Source: Straminergon stramineum (lineage: Eukaryota; Streptophyta; Bryopsida; Hypnales; Calliergonaceae). Taken from it: 64,000 bases of DNA. Numbering within the stretch: position 1 is the first letter of the stretch; the number at the start of each line of letters is the position of its first letter. A program made the translations under genes and the position numbers. The stretch is taken from positions 8,189,001-8,253,000 of the forward strand of contig OY987266.1 in the NCBI GenBank assembly GCA_963920665.1, read 5' to 3'. This document shows, one piece after another, positions 1 to 11,810 of this stretch. The notes under the pieces are model-generated. The model was not told where the DNA came from, searched no databases, and saw only the letters and a program-made list of their open reading frames with translations.

Positions 1-3000
1 GAATGGTGCAACACCTAAAACACGATTATCAACTCTAGTGACCCTCAAATGAATAAAAGTGATTTGATTCTATAGTTGTGAAAATATATCATTACAATGA
101 ATCCAGGAAGGTATCAAAATGTAGTAATAAAAAAAACCCATCCAACCCTATGTTTTGATATAATACTTGGTCAATGTTTTCAAATGATAGATGAATGTTT
201 GAACAACTAATAGCTTCCAACATAGAATGTATACTATTAACTTTGGGTCTATGGATGTTGAATATTCCATTCATTGTTTGTTAGAAAAAAGTCACAATTA
301 ATAGTAGAAGACAATGATTTTGATCAACTTGTTTTTGGCTTGAAATCTTGGTTTCTGATACAAGACATCCTCTAATTGCAATTCAAACTCTAGAGTTTGG
401 GCCACAAGATAGAACACAATGTAAAACAAGCTTATGAGATGGAAAAAACAATAGAAACAATTAATGAGAAAACACCCAAAATTGTCAAAATGAGCAATTC
501 ACTATAGTTGGAGCTATCTTTTTCTAGTAAAGAAATATTTTGTAGTATTAGAAATTGAAAATGATGAATTAAAAAATTTATAATTATTGGACAAGATATG
601 TAATTGCTATGAATTTTCAATGTGCAACTCCCTAGGCCGTTGAAAACATCACATAGCTTAGTCATCATATTGAAATCTAATGAATCAACAATCAACTAAT
701 CATTGTTAAGTATAGGAACAATTTCAATAGAAGTCTACTTGACCAACTTTGAAATTAAATTCTTTTTTTGATGAATCAAAATGTCATGAAACAAAGTTTG
801 TGCACCCCTCTTTGATAAAGGCTTTCCAACAATACCAAAAATGAAAATTGGGGACGCATGATCCAGGAAATCTCATTGTAAGAAACAAACAAAGCAAGCA
901 AAACAAAACAACCTCAATTAAGGTACAAATATGTACAATTATCTTTTCTGTGTTAATGCCCTTATTGGCATGAAGCAAACATATGATGTCATATGTCTCC
1001 CAATAAGATCCCCAATTTAGAATTTTTTTAATTCAAGGTGTCCTATGTATTTAAATAAGCTCTTGTATAACAATTTTCTTTCAAAAATTGCTAACACAGT
1101 GAATGCCTAGCCAAACTTGCAAAAAGCCCAAATTGGGCTTTTCAATCCTTTTACACTAATAAATAAACTATGCTTCACAATGAATGCCTATTGCTTAAAT
1201 TCTACAATATTTTAAAAGATTTTTTAAGAAGGAATAGATATCATTCTAGAACTCTATGGCAATATAGCAAGGTCACCCACATAGTAAGATTGTAATTCCA
1301 TATACAATACTATTGTCAATAGAATTCTAACTTGTTGGATAATTTGGAGCATATTATTAAAGAAAAAGATATATTATATTAATGTATGCATGTGCCCATG
1401 CTTTTGATATGAATAAAATCTCAAATGTGGGCCTAGTGAATGGTTTGGGATTTGGTTGAAGACGGTTCAAAGATATACCTAATTATAGAATGCTTTAGTC
1501 TTCAAGTCTTGACTTAAGAAATTCACAATTATTATAAAAATTCTTCAATTATAATTTTTTTCTTATGATTTCCATTTGTCTACACGTTAATAAATGATCT
1601 TTGAACCTAGATTGTCTCATTAGAAAGTCAATCATTATGTATTTGTTATAGTACTTGTTTGAACACCAATGATTATATTAATTGATCCTTTGGCCCTCAC
1701 TCACTAATGGATTGATCGATCTATTCTTTAATCAAGATTGAGAAATGTGGAACAAGTGCAATGTGGAGTCTTGGTTGAAGGAGACATACCACCTAATGAA
1801 GGCATGTGGAATGGTAAACCAAGATCAAGACTAGGTTGCTAGAAAATTGGACACAAAATAAAAATACGTGGGCTTGGGTTGAAAGCCTCACATTTGTTAG
1901 TTCCTCACAATATCTATGGAATACATTCATGTTGAATATTATTCTTTCTTTTCATTGATGTATTACATGATCTTCTTTGAATCTTCCTTAGGAATATCAA
2001 TTGAATGAAGAGTAATTTTCAAACCATTTACCATCCACTTGGTGGGTGGTTAAACATTTAGCAGCTAAACAATTGTAAAGTTGCTACAAGCATCACCTAA
2101 GATCTACTTGCATGATAGAGTCAAACTAGTTCTAAATTATTTTTTATAGAATGCACATAAAAGAAAAATATCTTGGCACGCTTTAACCTTGGAAGGATGT
2201 TGAGGACATTTTGTGTCCTTCAAATAGTCAAGCAGACTTTGAGCATATTGAAGGATGGATGATTTTCATCCAATTTCATGTATGCAACTTTAATGATGTT
2301 AAAGTCACATCATTGAGTTATGTTCCAGAAAAAAATTTGTATTTTGATTTTATATGGAGTAGTTTATCAAAAACATGGTACACTATCTACTGTATTTCAA
2401 TACTTTGAATATTTTCCCTTAGAACTTGATTTTGACATTCATAACCATTAGAAGAGATTTTGGGGCAAGGGAGGGCCATTTCAAGGCTATTCCCTTGGTT
2501 GTTCCCCTTGTTGTTTGGGAACTCTAAAGTCTGAACCAACCACTATAGCTAGAATTTTTGAATTAAAATTCTTTTAAAAGAAATTTAAATTTTTTAAAAA
2601 AAGTATCAGAAAAACTAAGAAATTATATAAAAAAAAAGTATTTAGAAATATGAATTAATTAATACTATTTGACATGGCCATCTCCTAACCACGTCTAATT
2701 GTTGATGTAGTGAGTTCCCACAATTTGGGAACTCCAAGGAGCTCATGGGCTTCTTTAGCCTAAAAATCTCTTCTAATGGATTGCTTTTGCTTTTGAGAAA
2801 ATCTAACAAAACAAAGCTTCTGAAGTGCAATTTCTACTCCACTTAGAATTCTTAAAAAGTACCTTAAAATAGGCATTTTAGTGAAGTTTGAAGTTGAAGA
2901 TCTATGACCACATTTCTATACATGGAGGACACAAAAGTTTTCTTTATACGACAATGTTCTACACTATAATGTAATTCTTTTTTGAAAATTTTAGATTTTT

Positions 3001-3201
3001 TGAACATGATTTATATTTGATATGAAGTTTCTTCATTTTTCATTCAAAAGTTCATTATAATTTGGAATTTTCACAAAGAATTTTAAGAAAAATATTAAAC
3101 ATGTAATTTCATCTCTGAAAATTAAAACCAACAAATTTCATTCATAAATAGAGAAGAAATGGAGGATACATAATGGAGGACTTCCAAATTTGACTCTACA
3201 C

Positions 3202-3469
3202 GGTCATAAGCTCCATCCTGTAGGGGGCAATTGTATGAAGTCCATTCAAACCTCTATATAATATGATCTTTTGATTGTGGTCCAAATCTCATTTATTAAT
3301 AAAACCCATGATGGCGTTTGAAAATACCCATAATGGGGTCATTGCATAGGTGTCCACTATGGGGTCTTTTGACTACAATGGGTTGTTTTACCTTATACAT
3401 GGTCATAATCTTTATCATGTAGGGGGCAATTGTAAGAAGTACATTCAAAACTCTATATAATATGATCTT
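3202..3469. repeat. Internal direct repeat of about 70 bp in block R
   Basis: Two similar segments (about 3202-3271 and 3401-3469) both contain tgtagggggcaattgta followed by ctctatataatatgatctt. The same pair recurs in the other R copies, near 40647 and 40853 and near 61147 and 61345. The duplication therefore predates the spread of block R. No function is visible. Confidence 0.7.
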
Positions 3470-5877
3470 CTCTACAATATTATGACATTCTATAATTGTA
3501 CACATTTGCCTCATTATCATTGACTATTCATACACCCAAATTTTCATTATGATTGTCATTTTGGTGGGAACACAAGCAATGAGATGAAGGAAATCAAAGT
3601 GAAGTGAGAAAGTCAATGTTTCATTTTACCAAGCCATTTCATAATAAGATTCATTACTAATAGTGACAAATCTCTACCGTCGATTTTGTTAGATTCTCAT
3701 GAAAGAAATGAGAGTAACAAATCTTTTAGGGGCAATGTTTTGCAATCTTTGAGGTATTAGAGCTTCTTGCAATATGCTCAGCTCGTCCCTACATTTTCAA
3801 AGAACAATTGAAAGTCATTTTCATGTTGACTAATGAACTCCCAATGTCAACTTATTATGGAAATGATGTTTCATGGTGCATGGTTTCTTATCGAATTTGG
3901 GCGTGGACTAAAAAGTCGCATCCAATCAATGGGATTGTTGCCATCTTTCAAAGAGGGGTTAGATCAATGTTTTTTTTACAATTTTGGAGAAGTAGCCACT
4001 TGTTTCCTCAATACTCATGTCATATTTGGTGATATCTACATCAAAATTAAAGGATACTTAGATAAAATTTAGCCATTGGTCTTAATACTATAGTAATATG
4101 GTTATTTTGGCCCCCCCAAATGAATTTTTTCTTTCCAAAAAATAGCCAACATCCTTTGGTAGTAGCCAATTGGCAAAAGAATGTGTATAAAAAAACATTG
4201 GATTAGATCCAAGGAGTTAAAAGAAAGCACAATTGTGTCAATTATTTTGAATGATTTTCTCAAAAACTACTCTCATTTCAATGACCATGGTGCATTGCAA
4301 GCTCCACCCAATTTTTAAAAATAACCAAAATGTTGTGAAATTTTAGTTGAGTATTTTCATCTCTCATATCTTTCACAAAACACATAATGGTCAACATTTC
4401 AAAATATTCTTACTAAAATATGTTTCTCCAAAATGGATTGTCTTGTTTTTCATTTGATCCAAGAAAAACTTGAAACTTAAATACCTATTAAACCATGTAG
4501 TCAAATAATGTGAATTTTATTGACAACATCTTCTCTTACAATATAAACTGCAGGATCCTACAATTACATTCTATCCGATTATGCTTAAGATGTTGGTAGT
4601 ATTGGCTTGTTTTGAAAATATCCACCCTTGAGTCATCAAATGTTAATTCATGTGTGCTCAATCAAATATTTTGTAGTCGTTTCTCATAGTTTCTTCATGG
4701 ATTTTTCTTTTTCTATATTTGATCAATTTTTTTAATATTTTAATATTCATAATAAATATCATTGTAGTAAAAAACATTATTGTAGAAAAGAACATAAAGT
4801 GTCTTAACATGAATCTAATGTTAAATCATTTACTAATAGACAAAAACAATGATGTTTTTACTATCAATTCTTTTCTTTAATTTTATCGCACAATATAAAC
4901 ATCATTGTAGCCAATCATAAAAAATTTCAATTTCTAAAGATAAAAATGATATTTTTGGTGAATTTTCAAAGCTAATTACTTCTAATTTGATTTTTAAATT
5001 TTGTCTATACAAATAAATCCTTATCATTATGTTGAACATCTTCTCTTCAATGACCTTTTAAAAAGAAAATTTAGAAGTCATATTTTTTTGGCATGTCTAT
5101 GTTTTGTCTTATAGCCCTTAGGCATCTAGGGATCAAACAACAAGCCTTTGACCACTAAAATTAAAGTCTAATATTTGCAATTTCTTACCAATTTTACAAT
5201 TGAAATTGATGTAGATTGCATTTTTTTGCCATGATTAGAACCCATTGCATCAAAGGTTGACATCCTCAGTTACTACCCTTTACAAAGTGGACTCTAGACA
5301 TTTGATCCCGTTGAGCTCCTAAATGCTAAATTATGTATAGGACAATGCTCGAGGAGCAAGGAATTCAATTAAAAAAACATTGACAAGGAGGACAAAGCCT
5401 GATGAGGAGTTTTTTTTGTGGAATCCCCAACAGCAAGCGACATTGCTTGGTATAAACCATCAAGGGAAAATTATTTTCAAAAAAGATAACTATTAAGCAA
5501 GTCCCTACAAGACCTCCGCAAGGCTACTATGTGCCTTCTAAGGAGCACTATGCTTCAAAATTGGACTAGCAACTAAACCACAATCCAACTAATCGGTCAC
5601 TTAGACATTGGTTGAGTGAATTTCAAGTAAAGGTTTATTTCTGTATATACACTTTGTAATGAACAGCAATATGGAATGCATAGACTTCATAATCACCAAT
5701 ATTCGCCTTCTTGTTTAGATATCATTGGAGGTTTTGTAAATGTATTCAATCACAGGCTCACGTGCAATTTGAAAGCTCTTTGTAATGCATTTGTAGGATT
5801 TGTAGTTGGCAAATGTAGTCTCAAGGTTTGCAAATTCTTGCACATTTGTAATCTCTTTGAATGCTTAATGTAGTTAA

Positions 5878-6802
5878 CCCCTAAAGGACCGGCCTTGTGT
5901 TTTTGGCAACATAACTTTTTTGGGCAGGTACATGTGAGTGGAGATTTGACTCATTTAGGCTGAAATTTTTTGACAAGGTGTGGACGAGGAATATCTTTGA
6001 TGCATGCTAAATTTCATTTCATTTGAGTATACAAGTAAAAAGTTATGATGCAAAATGTTGTTTATTTCTCAACTCGGGCAGCTCAGGCAGATCTGAAAAA
6101 ATCACTTTTTTCAAAAAGAAAAATTTGAAATTGGTTTTCTATATTGAAATATATGGGGAAAGCTTTGAATCAATCCATTTTGATCAATGTGATGAAAGTT
6201 ATGAGGAATTTCAATTTGCGGGTAGTTAAGGAATCTCTACTCTAAAATAAACTTTGAAGTCCTTTATTTAACTCAATTTTTCATATTTTTTGAAAAAAAT
6301 AAAATCATAGGATGTAGATTGTTCATTACAACATTGCAACCATTGGGATTGGCATTTTTCAATTCCATAATTAAATTTTTGACAATTTTGTATTTTGAAT
6401 TATTCTCTACTTCTTTCTACATTCTATTTTTTTCCTATATGTTGTACAATTCGAAATGATTCGAAAATTTTCAAGAAGATAGACAACTTGCCTTGAAAAA
6501 TGAATCCAAAGATGCACCACCATTTTGGACATTTTTTCATACAAATGTGACCTTTTGAAGTGCTGCTGCCCGGTTTTTTGCAGGGCAAAAAAACTGATTT
6601 TTGTCACTTCAAATGTTAATATCTTCCAATCCACACGGTGGAAATTTTTGAATTTTTTTCCACATCCTTTCAAAACAACTTACTACAAGATCCTATGCTT
6701 ACATGTGTTCAAAAATGTTTTTTTTCTTAAATTTGGTACTTGTGCTAAAAATGGCAGTTTTGGAACGTTTTTGGTGAAAACATAGTCAAGGAACTTTAGG
6801 GG
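5878..6802. mobile_element. 925-bp non-autonomous DNA transposon at TTAA (CCCCTAAAG family)
   Basis: The left end reads CCCCTAAAGGACC and the right end is the inverse of CCCCTAAAGTTCC. TTAA lies immediately outside both ends (5874-5877 and 6803-6806). The matching places in the other R copies (about 44590 and 63838) lack the element and have a single TTAA, so this is a true insertion. No transposase is encoded. The interior resembles the element at 19643-20562. TTAA targets with C-rich ends recall piggyBac, but a Tc1/mariner (TA) or PIF/Harbinger (TAA) reading is not excluded. Confidence 0.85.
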
Positions 6803-7918
6803 TTAAAGGTTTAGGTGTATTTTGCAAACTCTTTGTAATATAGTTGTCACATTTGTTGCATATGCAGATTGCAAACGTAGTCAAAGCTCATGTGCCTTTT
6901 GTTGTCTCTTTCAACACATTTGTTGCCTATAAATGTATTTGCAGTCTCTACAAATTTTTTACATTTGCTAGCACTTTGGAGCATTGCAAATGTAGTCACA
7001 TTTGGAAGTTAAGATTCCTTGTCCATATGATTGCTTCAATTTCTTTTGCACCCTTCAAGAGTCATTGTATGTGAAGTTTAGGAGAAGGTTGATTGCTATT
7101 AGTGACTCAACTAAGCATGCCTTGGTTGTGAATTTATATGATGAAATGAGAAGGAGCACACTTCGATATATTGATAGTTGAAATTCCATCGATTCAATTG
7201 CTAGAAATGTTATTGTGATATCTAAATTCCCAAGTCCTTGGAATCTCATCCAAATCCCAAGAGTGATGGAGTCCAAAGTGTGGATCATTGTAATTTCTCC
7301 AAAAATTATATGCCTATGTTTGCAACAAGGAACTAATTGTCCCCAAAACATCTCAACAATCTCTAATCATTGTAGATTTGTGATACTGATTTTAATCGAG
7401 TTTGTGACAAAAATACAGTCGCTCCCAAAATTCTACAATCACATACAAATGTCACCTCTCTTCACATAAAATGGACTTTTGAACAATATTTCTCCAAATC
7501 CAAGAGAAGTATGAGCTTCTCACAAAGAATAAAGGCTTACAGTTTACAATTCATCGCTACTACTAATTCCAATGTGATCAAATGGTACCAAATGGTACCA
7601 AGCTCCAAAGATTGAACTTTACACAAATTAGGGTTTGTATATTCCCAACAATGTAGCTCAACTTGAAAATTTTAGATGATAATGAATTCTAGTAGATAAA
7701 GAGATGTTAAAGAGATGATAAAGATATAGAAATAACAATCTAGGATGAATAAAAAGATTTTTGATGAAAATGCATAATGCCCAATTACATAGGCAAGACT
7801 ACGTAGTCTAGCAAGGAAACACCAATTACAAGGCAAAATCCTCCGCGAGAATGAATTGTAAATTTCCCAACAATGGTTTGCACATTGCATAGATGACAAA
7901 TGATGGAATTTGTAATTT

Positions 7919-8269
7919 TCTATACAACAATCTGAAATGATGTATACCAACATGCCAAGGCACAAAAAGTTTTTTCAAAGTTCTAAGAAAAAAATGACAA
8001 AAATTAAAGTAATTCCACATCACAAAGAAGAAATTGAGTTTGGGACATAGCTAACTTTAAAACTAATATTCTTTCAAATCACAACTAATTTTTTCTTCAA
8101 ACTTCCATACTAATGTGTAATACCGCACACACTACAACTTGGGTATATCCACTTTTGAACTTTGTCCATTGATTCTTATAGTATGGTTGTTTGAATGAAA
8201 ACGTTTCAAATTTGTACTCAATTTTGTTTGCCAATGTACGGTCATGAATTTTTGAAGAAAAAACATATT
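7919..8269. other. Unique spacer between blocks R and G
   Basis: AT-rich spacer with no match elsewhere in the window that I can see, and no supported coding or RNA feature. Confidence 0.5.
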
Positions 8270-10868
8270 AACTACAAATCATGTTCAAAAAATCTAAAAT
8301 TTTCAGGAAAGAAATACATTATAGTATATAACATTGTGGTATGATGAAAACTTTTGTGTCCTCCATATAATTTAGAAATGTAGTTATAGATCTTCAACTT
8401 CTAACTTTGCTAAAATGATTATTTTTAGGGACTTCAAAATATTTCTAAATGAAATAGAAACTACACTTTAGAAGCTTCATTTTTTTAGCTTTTCTCAAAA
8501 GAAAAAGAAAATGCTATGAATGACAAAATCAAGTTTGAAAGGAAAATACTCAAAGTTGCACATAAAAAAATATGATAAAAATCCTCCATTCTCCAATATG
8601 CACAAAGTTCTCTTGACCACTTGAAGGACACAAAATGCCCTTGGCATCCTTCTAGGGCAAATATCTAAGAAGGCATGATCAAATTTTGAAATTGATTATC
8701 TTTTCTAAAATCAAGGGTTGAATATGATTTTATATTGACCTAATAGATTTAATGCTTTGATGTTTTTTGTCAAGCCATCTAGCTACTAAACTACCATATT
8801 AGCATCCCAAGTTTAGCAAAATATTTATTATAATGACAAGAATGGATTTGAATACTTGGACCTTTAGTCCATTTGACTTTGTAAATTGTAAGATTATGAT
8901 GCTAGAAGTTAGAAATTAGATTACTACCCTATTTGACAAGAATAACAAACTTCAAGCCCTCTAGTAGTGAGATTTTTGCTCCTCACGTATGAACTTGAAG
9001 ACTATAAAATATTATATCCTGTGGAATACAAGTGTGCAAATTTTTGCAAGGAAATGTTAGATTTTACTTATTCTCAGTCACATTGCAATATAAGGAGGTC
9101 AAATAAATTGGCCATACGATATCTATTGATTGGTGATTTCTTGCAAGCTTAGGAATTTAATTTGGAATTTCGATTGTGCAAAATTGTTCTAAAATTTTAT
9201 GGAAAAAACTTGAAAACTTTGACCGCTTCGAATGAAAGATTATGTCTCTTGAATTTGGAAAAAAATTATTCCCAACCCTGTTTGATAGGATCAACATACT
9301 TTAAACTCCTCTTGAAGTGAGATTTTAGCACTATACATAGTCTTTCTTGCTTCAAACCATGGCTTTTTTTTTCTTTGCTTTTTGGTGCCAGATTGCACCA
9401 TAAAAACTTAGTTCGGCTAAAAAATGACAACAAATCATGAAGATTTTCGCTAGAATACCTCGAGTTCAAAAAACATCTTTGATGAAATTGCAAGATTGTG
9501 GATGAAAATAGAATCACGGACATGTAATATCTGCTAATGCAATCTTTTCTATCCAATATGTGGATGAATGTTGAAATTTGGAACACCACTATAACATTTT
9601 TTATCCCTACTTTGGCACTTCATAAAAAATGAAAAAAAAGCCCTGCTTCAGACTGCTGCATCCTATGGTCATGGACACTATCTTAACAATGAGGCATGCT
9701 TCATTTACTACTTCAGAGGTTGCAAAGCATTTGTGACAGGGCTAGTTTTAAAATTTGCATTTCATGTTCAATTCTTGAAATGTCTCATCCTGAAAATGAG
9801 GATGCCATATTAGCAAATTGGTAGGACCCTACATTTTGCACCACATTGCTGCTTCTGTTTTCCCAGATGGTGACAAGGTATACTATTTCATTTTATGGAA
9901 GATATAACGTATCTACATCATTTTCCTTTCTCTTGTTTTGTACATGACATTTTGCAACATGTGCCTTCTAAATAATGCTTTGCAGATGCAATGCAATACG
10001 AACTGGAAGTGCAAATGTTTGATTCCAGAAAATATTTCATACGTGTATTCTGTCAATGGATAACATGTTGAGGGATGTTGTTCTGGGACTTGAGCAGTAG
10101 GTGATCTGGAGTAGCATCTGTGGAATGGAGGTCAATGCAATTGGTGACATGATAGTCACTGCTTATCTGTAGAAAGGGTTAAATTTTAGGTTCTGAAGTC
10201 CTTCAAAGGAGATGTAATGAAAATATTGGACATAATAAAGCCCAGGAATATTGCAATGCTACATTTCTTTTGCCACTACTCCATGTATTATCCATACATG
10301 CTGAGAAGTAAATTAATTCCATAGTATAATGTGCCCAATGATTCTATGTATACTGCATCTTATATTTCTAACTCAAAATACCACAGTGATTGATAAAAAA
10401 ACAACTCCTCATTGCATAATGTACATGACTGTAGTTATCATACTATCAATTATCAATCATTGAAATAGAAACCACTGTACTCAAAAATTGCTACAGCTCA
10501 AAAAAATACGTTTCACTACCAAAAACCATTTTCATGTTGGTACCAACAAAGTTATGCTAGTTTTGTCTTGGGTTTTGGAAGGCCCTCTGGTGGTGGAACC
10601 ATAGATCATATCCATACTTTTGAAAACCATTGTTAAATTGTGCATATAGGACATCATCACAAATTTTTAAATTTAAAGTACCTTAGTCATTAAGGGTTCA
10701 GGTTCTTATTGTTACATTCCCTTAATCATGACAATTCAATATCCTAACTTCTAGTCATGTGGGAAACAACCACCTAAGAAGTTTAAAAGAAGGCAATGAT
10801 GACTTTGTGATGAGCATACCCATAATTACCCAACAACCAACACAAGTGTATGTAGCTCAAGTAGCTCT
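8270..10868. repeat. Block G copy 1, 3' flank of the protease/LRR gene
   Basis: Non-coding sequence downstream of the minus-strand gene, collinear with 23320-26768. The other copy carries two extra insertions (23486-24031 and 25697-25993). Short frames here are broken differently in the two copies. A segment at about 9420-9600 belongs to the same repeat family as 25020-25230 and the 297-bp insertion at 25697. A tract near 10550-10620 is well conserved between copies but shows no clear reading frame. Confidence 0.75.
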
Positions 10869-11810
10869 TTATTTGAATTCCCACTCCAAATTCTTCAAAT
10901 TGATCAAAGCCTCCCTACCAGGGATCTCCTTGACACTAGTCCCCCTCAAATCCAAAGAAACCAATGCCTTCAAATGCCCTAAGAATGGAAGGCGTTTTAG
11001 TGACTTGCAACAGTAAAGGATTAATGAAGTCAACAAATGCAATTCTTCTACACCTTCAACATCTTTGACACTACTATCCGACAAATCCAAGTGGGTCAAC
11101 CCCTTCAAGCAACCTAACTCTGATACACTTCTCAGACTCCTGCAATGCCGAAGTTGGAGTGCCGTCAAAGCTTGAAGCCCACTCAAGCCTCGGATGCTAG
11201 AAAAGGTACAACGTGTAAGTGACAAGAATGCCAAGAACTTCAATCCCTTCAAATTCTCCAGGTCCATTTCTGACGACCTCTCACCAGACATCTCCAATCT
11301 CCGCAATTTAGCACAATGGCTGAACGCAGACAATTGCATAGGCATCAGTGACTTCTGCAAAAGACTTCGTGATACCCGAATTTCCCTCAAAGAGAAAAGG
11401 TTTCGTACATCAGGAAAATCGTAATAAGCAGGACACGACCATATATCAAGTGATCCAAGACTGGTTGCAGCTTCCCAACCTGCCACCGAGTTGAAATTTG
11501 GACAACCAAACACGCCAAGGTAACGCAAGCTGGGAAATTTTCTCAAATCCAAATGCTTAAGTTCTTTACACCCCCAAAGAGTCAACGCTTTAATATATTG
11601 AAGTGAAGACTGCTCAATGGGAAAACTCTGACAATAAGTCTTCAAGTGGGGATTCTTGCAGAATACTTCCTCGAAGATCTTTTCGTACACCCATGACTTT
11701 AAGTTCCATGTTTTGCCCTTCCAAAGATCTATATGGGCAAGATCCTTTCCTTCTTCAAAACAATCCATGCCGTCGACTTGCACAAGTTCAAGCTGCCACA
11801 GCCTTGATAC
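10869..11810 (-). CDS. Exon 10: leucine-rich-repeat domain
   Basis: A 942-nt terminal exon encodes 313 residues with about ten LRRs, many of the form L-x-x-L-x-L-x-x-C and L-K-x-L-x-x-L-D-L. The style resembles LRRs of plant TIR-NBS-LRR immune receptors, but no NB-ARC P-loop or TIR domain is visible anywhere in the block. It joins exon 9 (12263-12051, 71 residues, helical) through NY/VSRLWQLELVQ in phase 0. Such LRRs normally bind proteins or recognise ligands. It ends in WEFK before the stop. Confidence 0.92.
   Translation of the reverse strand, partial: VSRLWQLELVQVDGMDCFEEGKDLAHIDLWKGKTWNLKSWVYEKIFEEVFCKNPHLKTYCQSFPIEQSSLQYIKALTLWGCKELKHLDLRKFPSLRYLGVFGCPNFNSVAGWEAATSLGSLDIWSCPAYYDFPDVRNLFSLREIRVSRSLLQKSLMPMQLSAFSHCAKLRRLEMSGERSSEMDLENLKGLKFLAFLSLTRCTFSSIRGLSGLQALTALQLRHCRSLRSVSELGCLKGLTHLDLSDSSVKDVEGVEELHLLTSLILYCCKSLKRLPFLGHLKALVSLDLRGTSVKEIPGREALINLKNLEWEFK

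Larger units (their letters stand above)
1..7918. repeat. Block R, copy 1 (non-coding duplicated segment)
   Basis: AT-rich sequence matching 37479-45705 and 51920-64000 almost collinearly, interrupted only by copy-specific insertions. Short open frames inside are not conserved between copies, and I see no gene, tRNA or rRNA. Homology with copy 2 stops near 7918, after a tract reading gatgacaaatgatggaattt. The block start lies outside the window. Copy 1 differs from the others mainly by the 925-bp transposon at 5878-6802. Confidence 0.85.

Noticed and set aside
3808..4072. Open frames of 74-92 codons in two frames, present at the same place in all three R copies (also 41207-41525 and 61714-61980)
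   Set aside because: Differences between copies are mostly amino-acid changing, two overlapping frames are equally open, and upstream sequence is full of stops. Shared ancestry of the block explains them.
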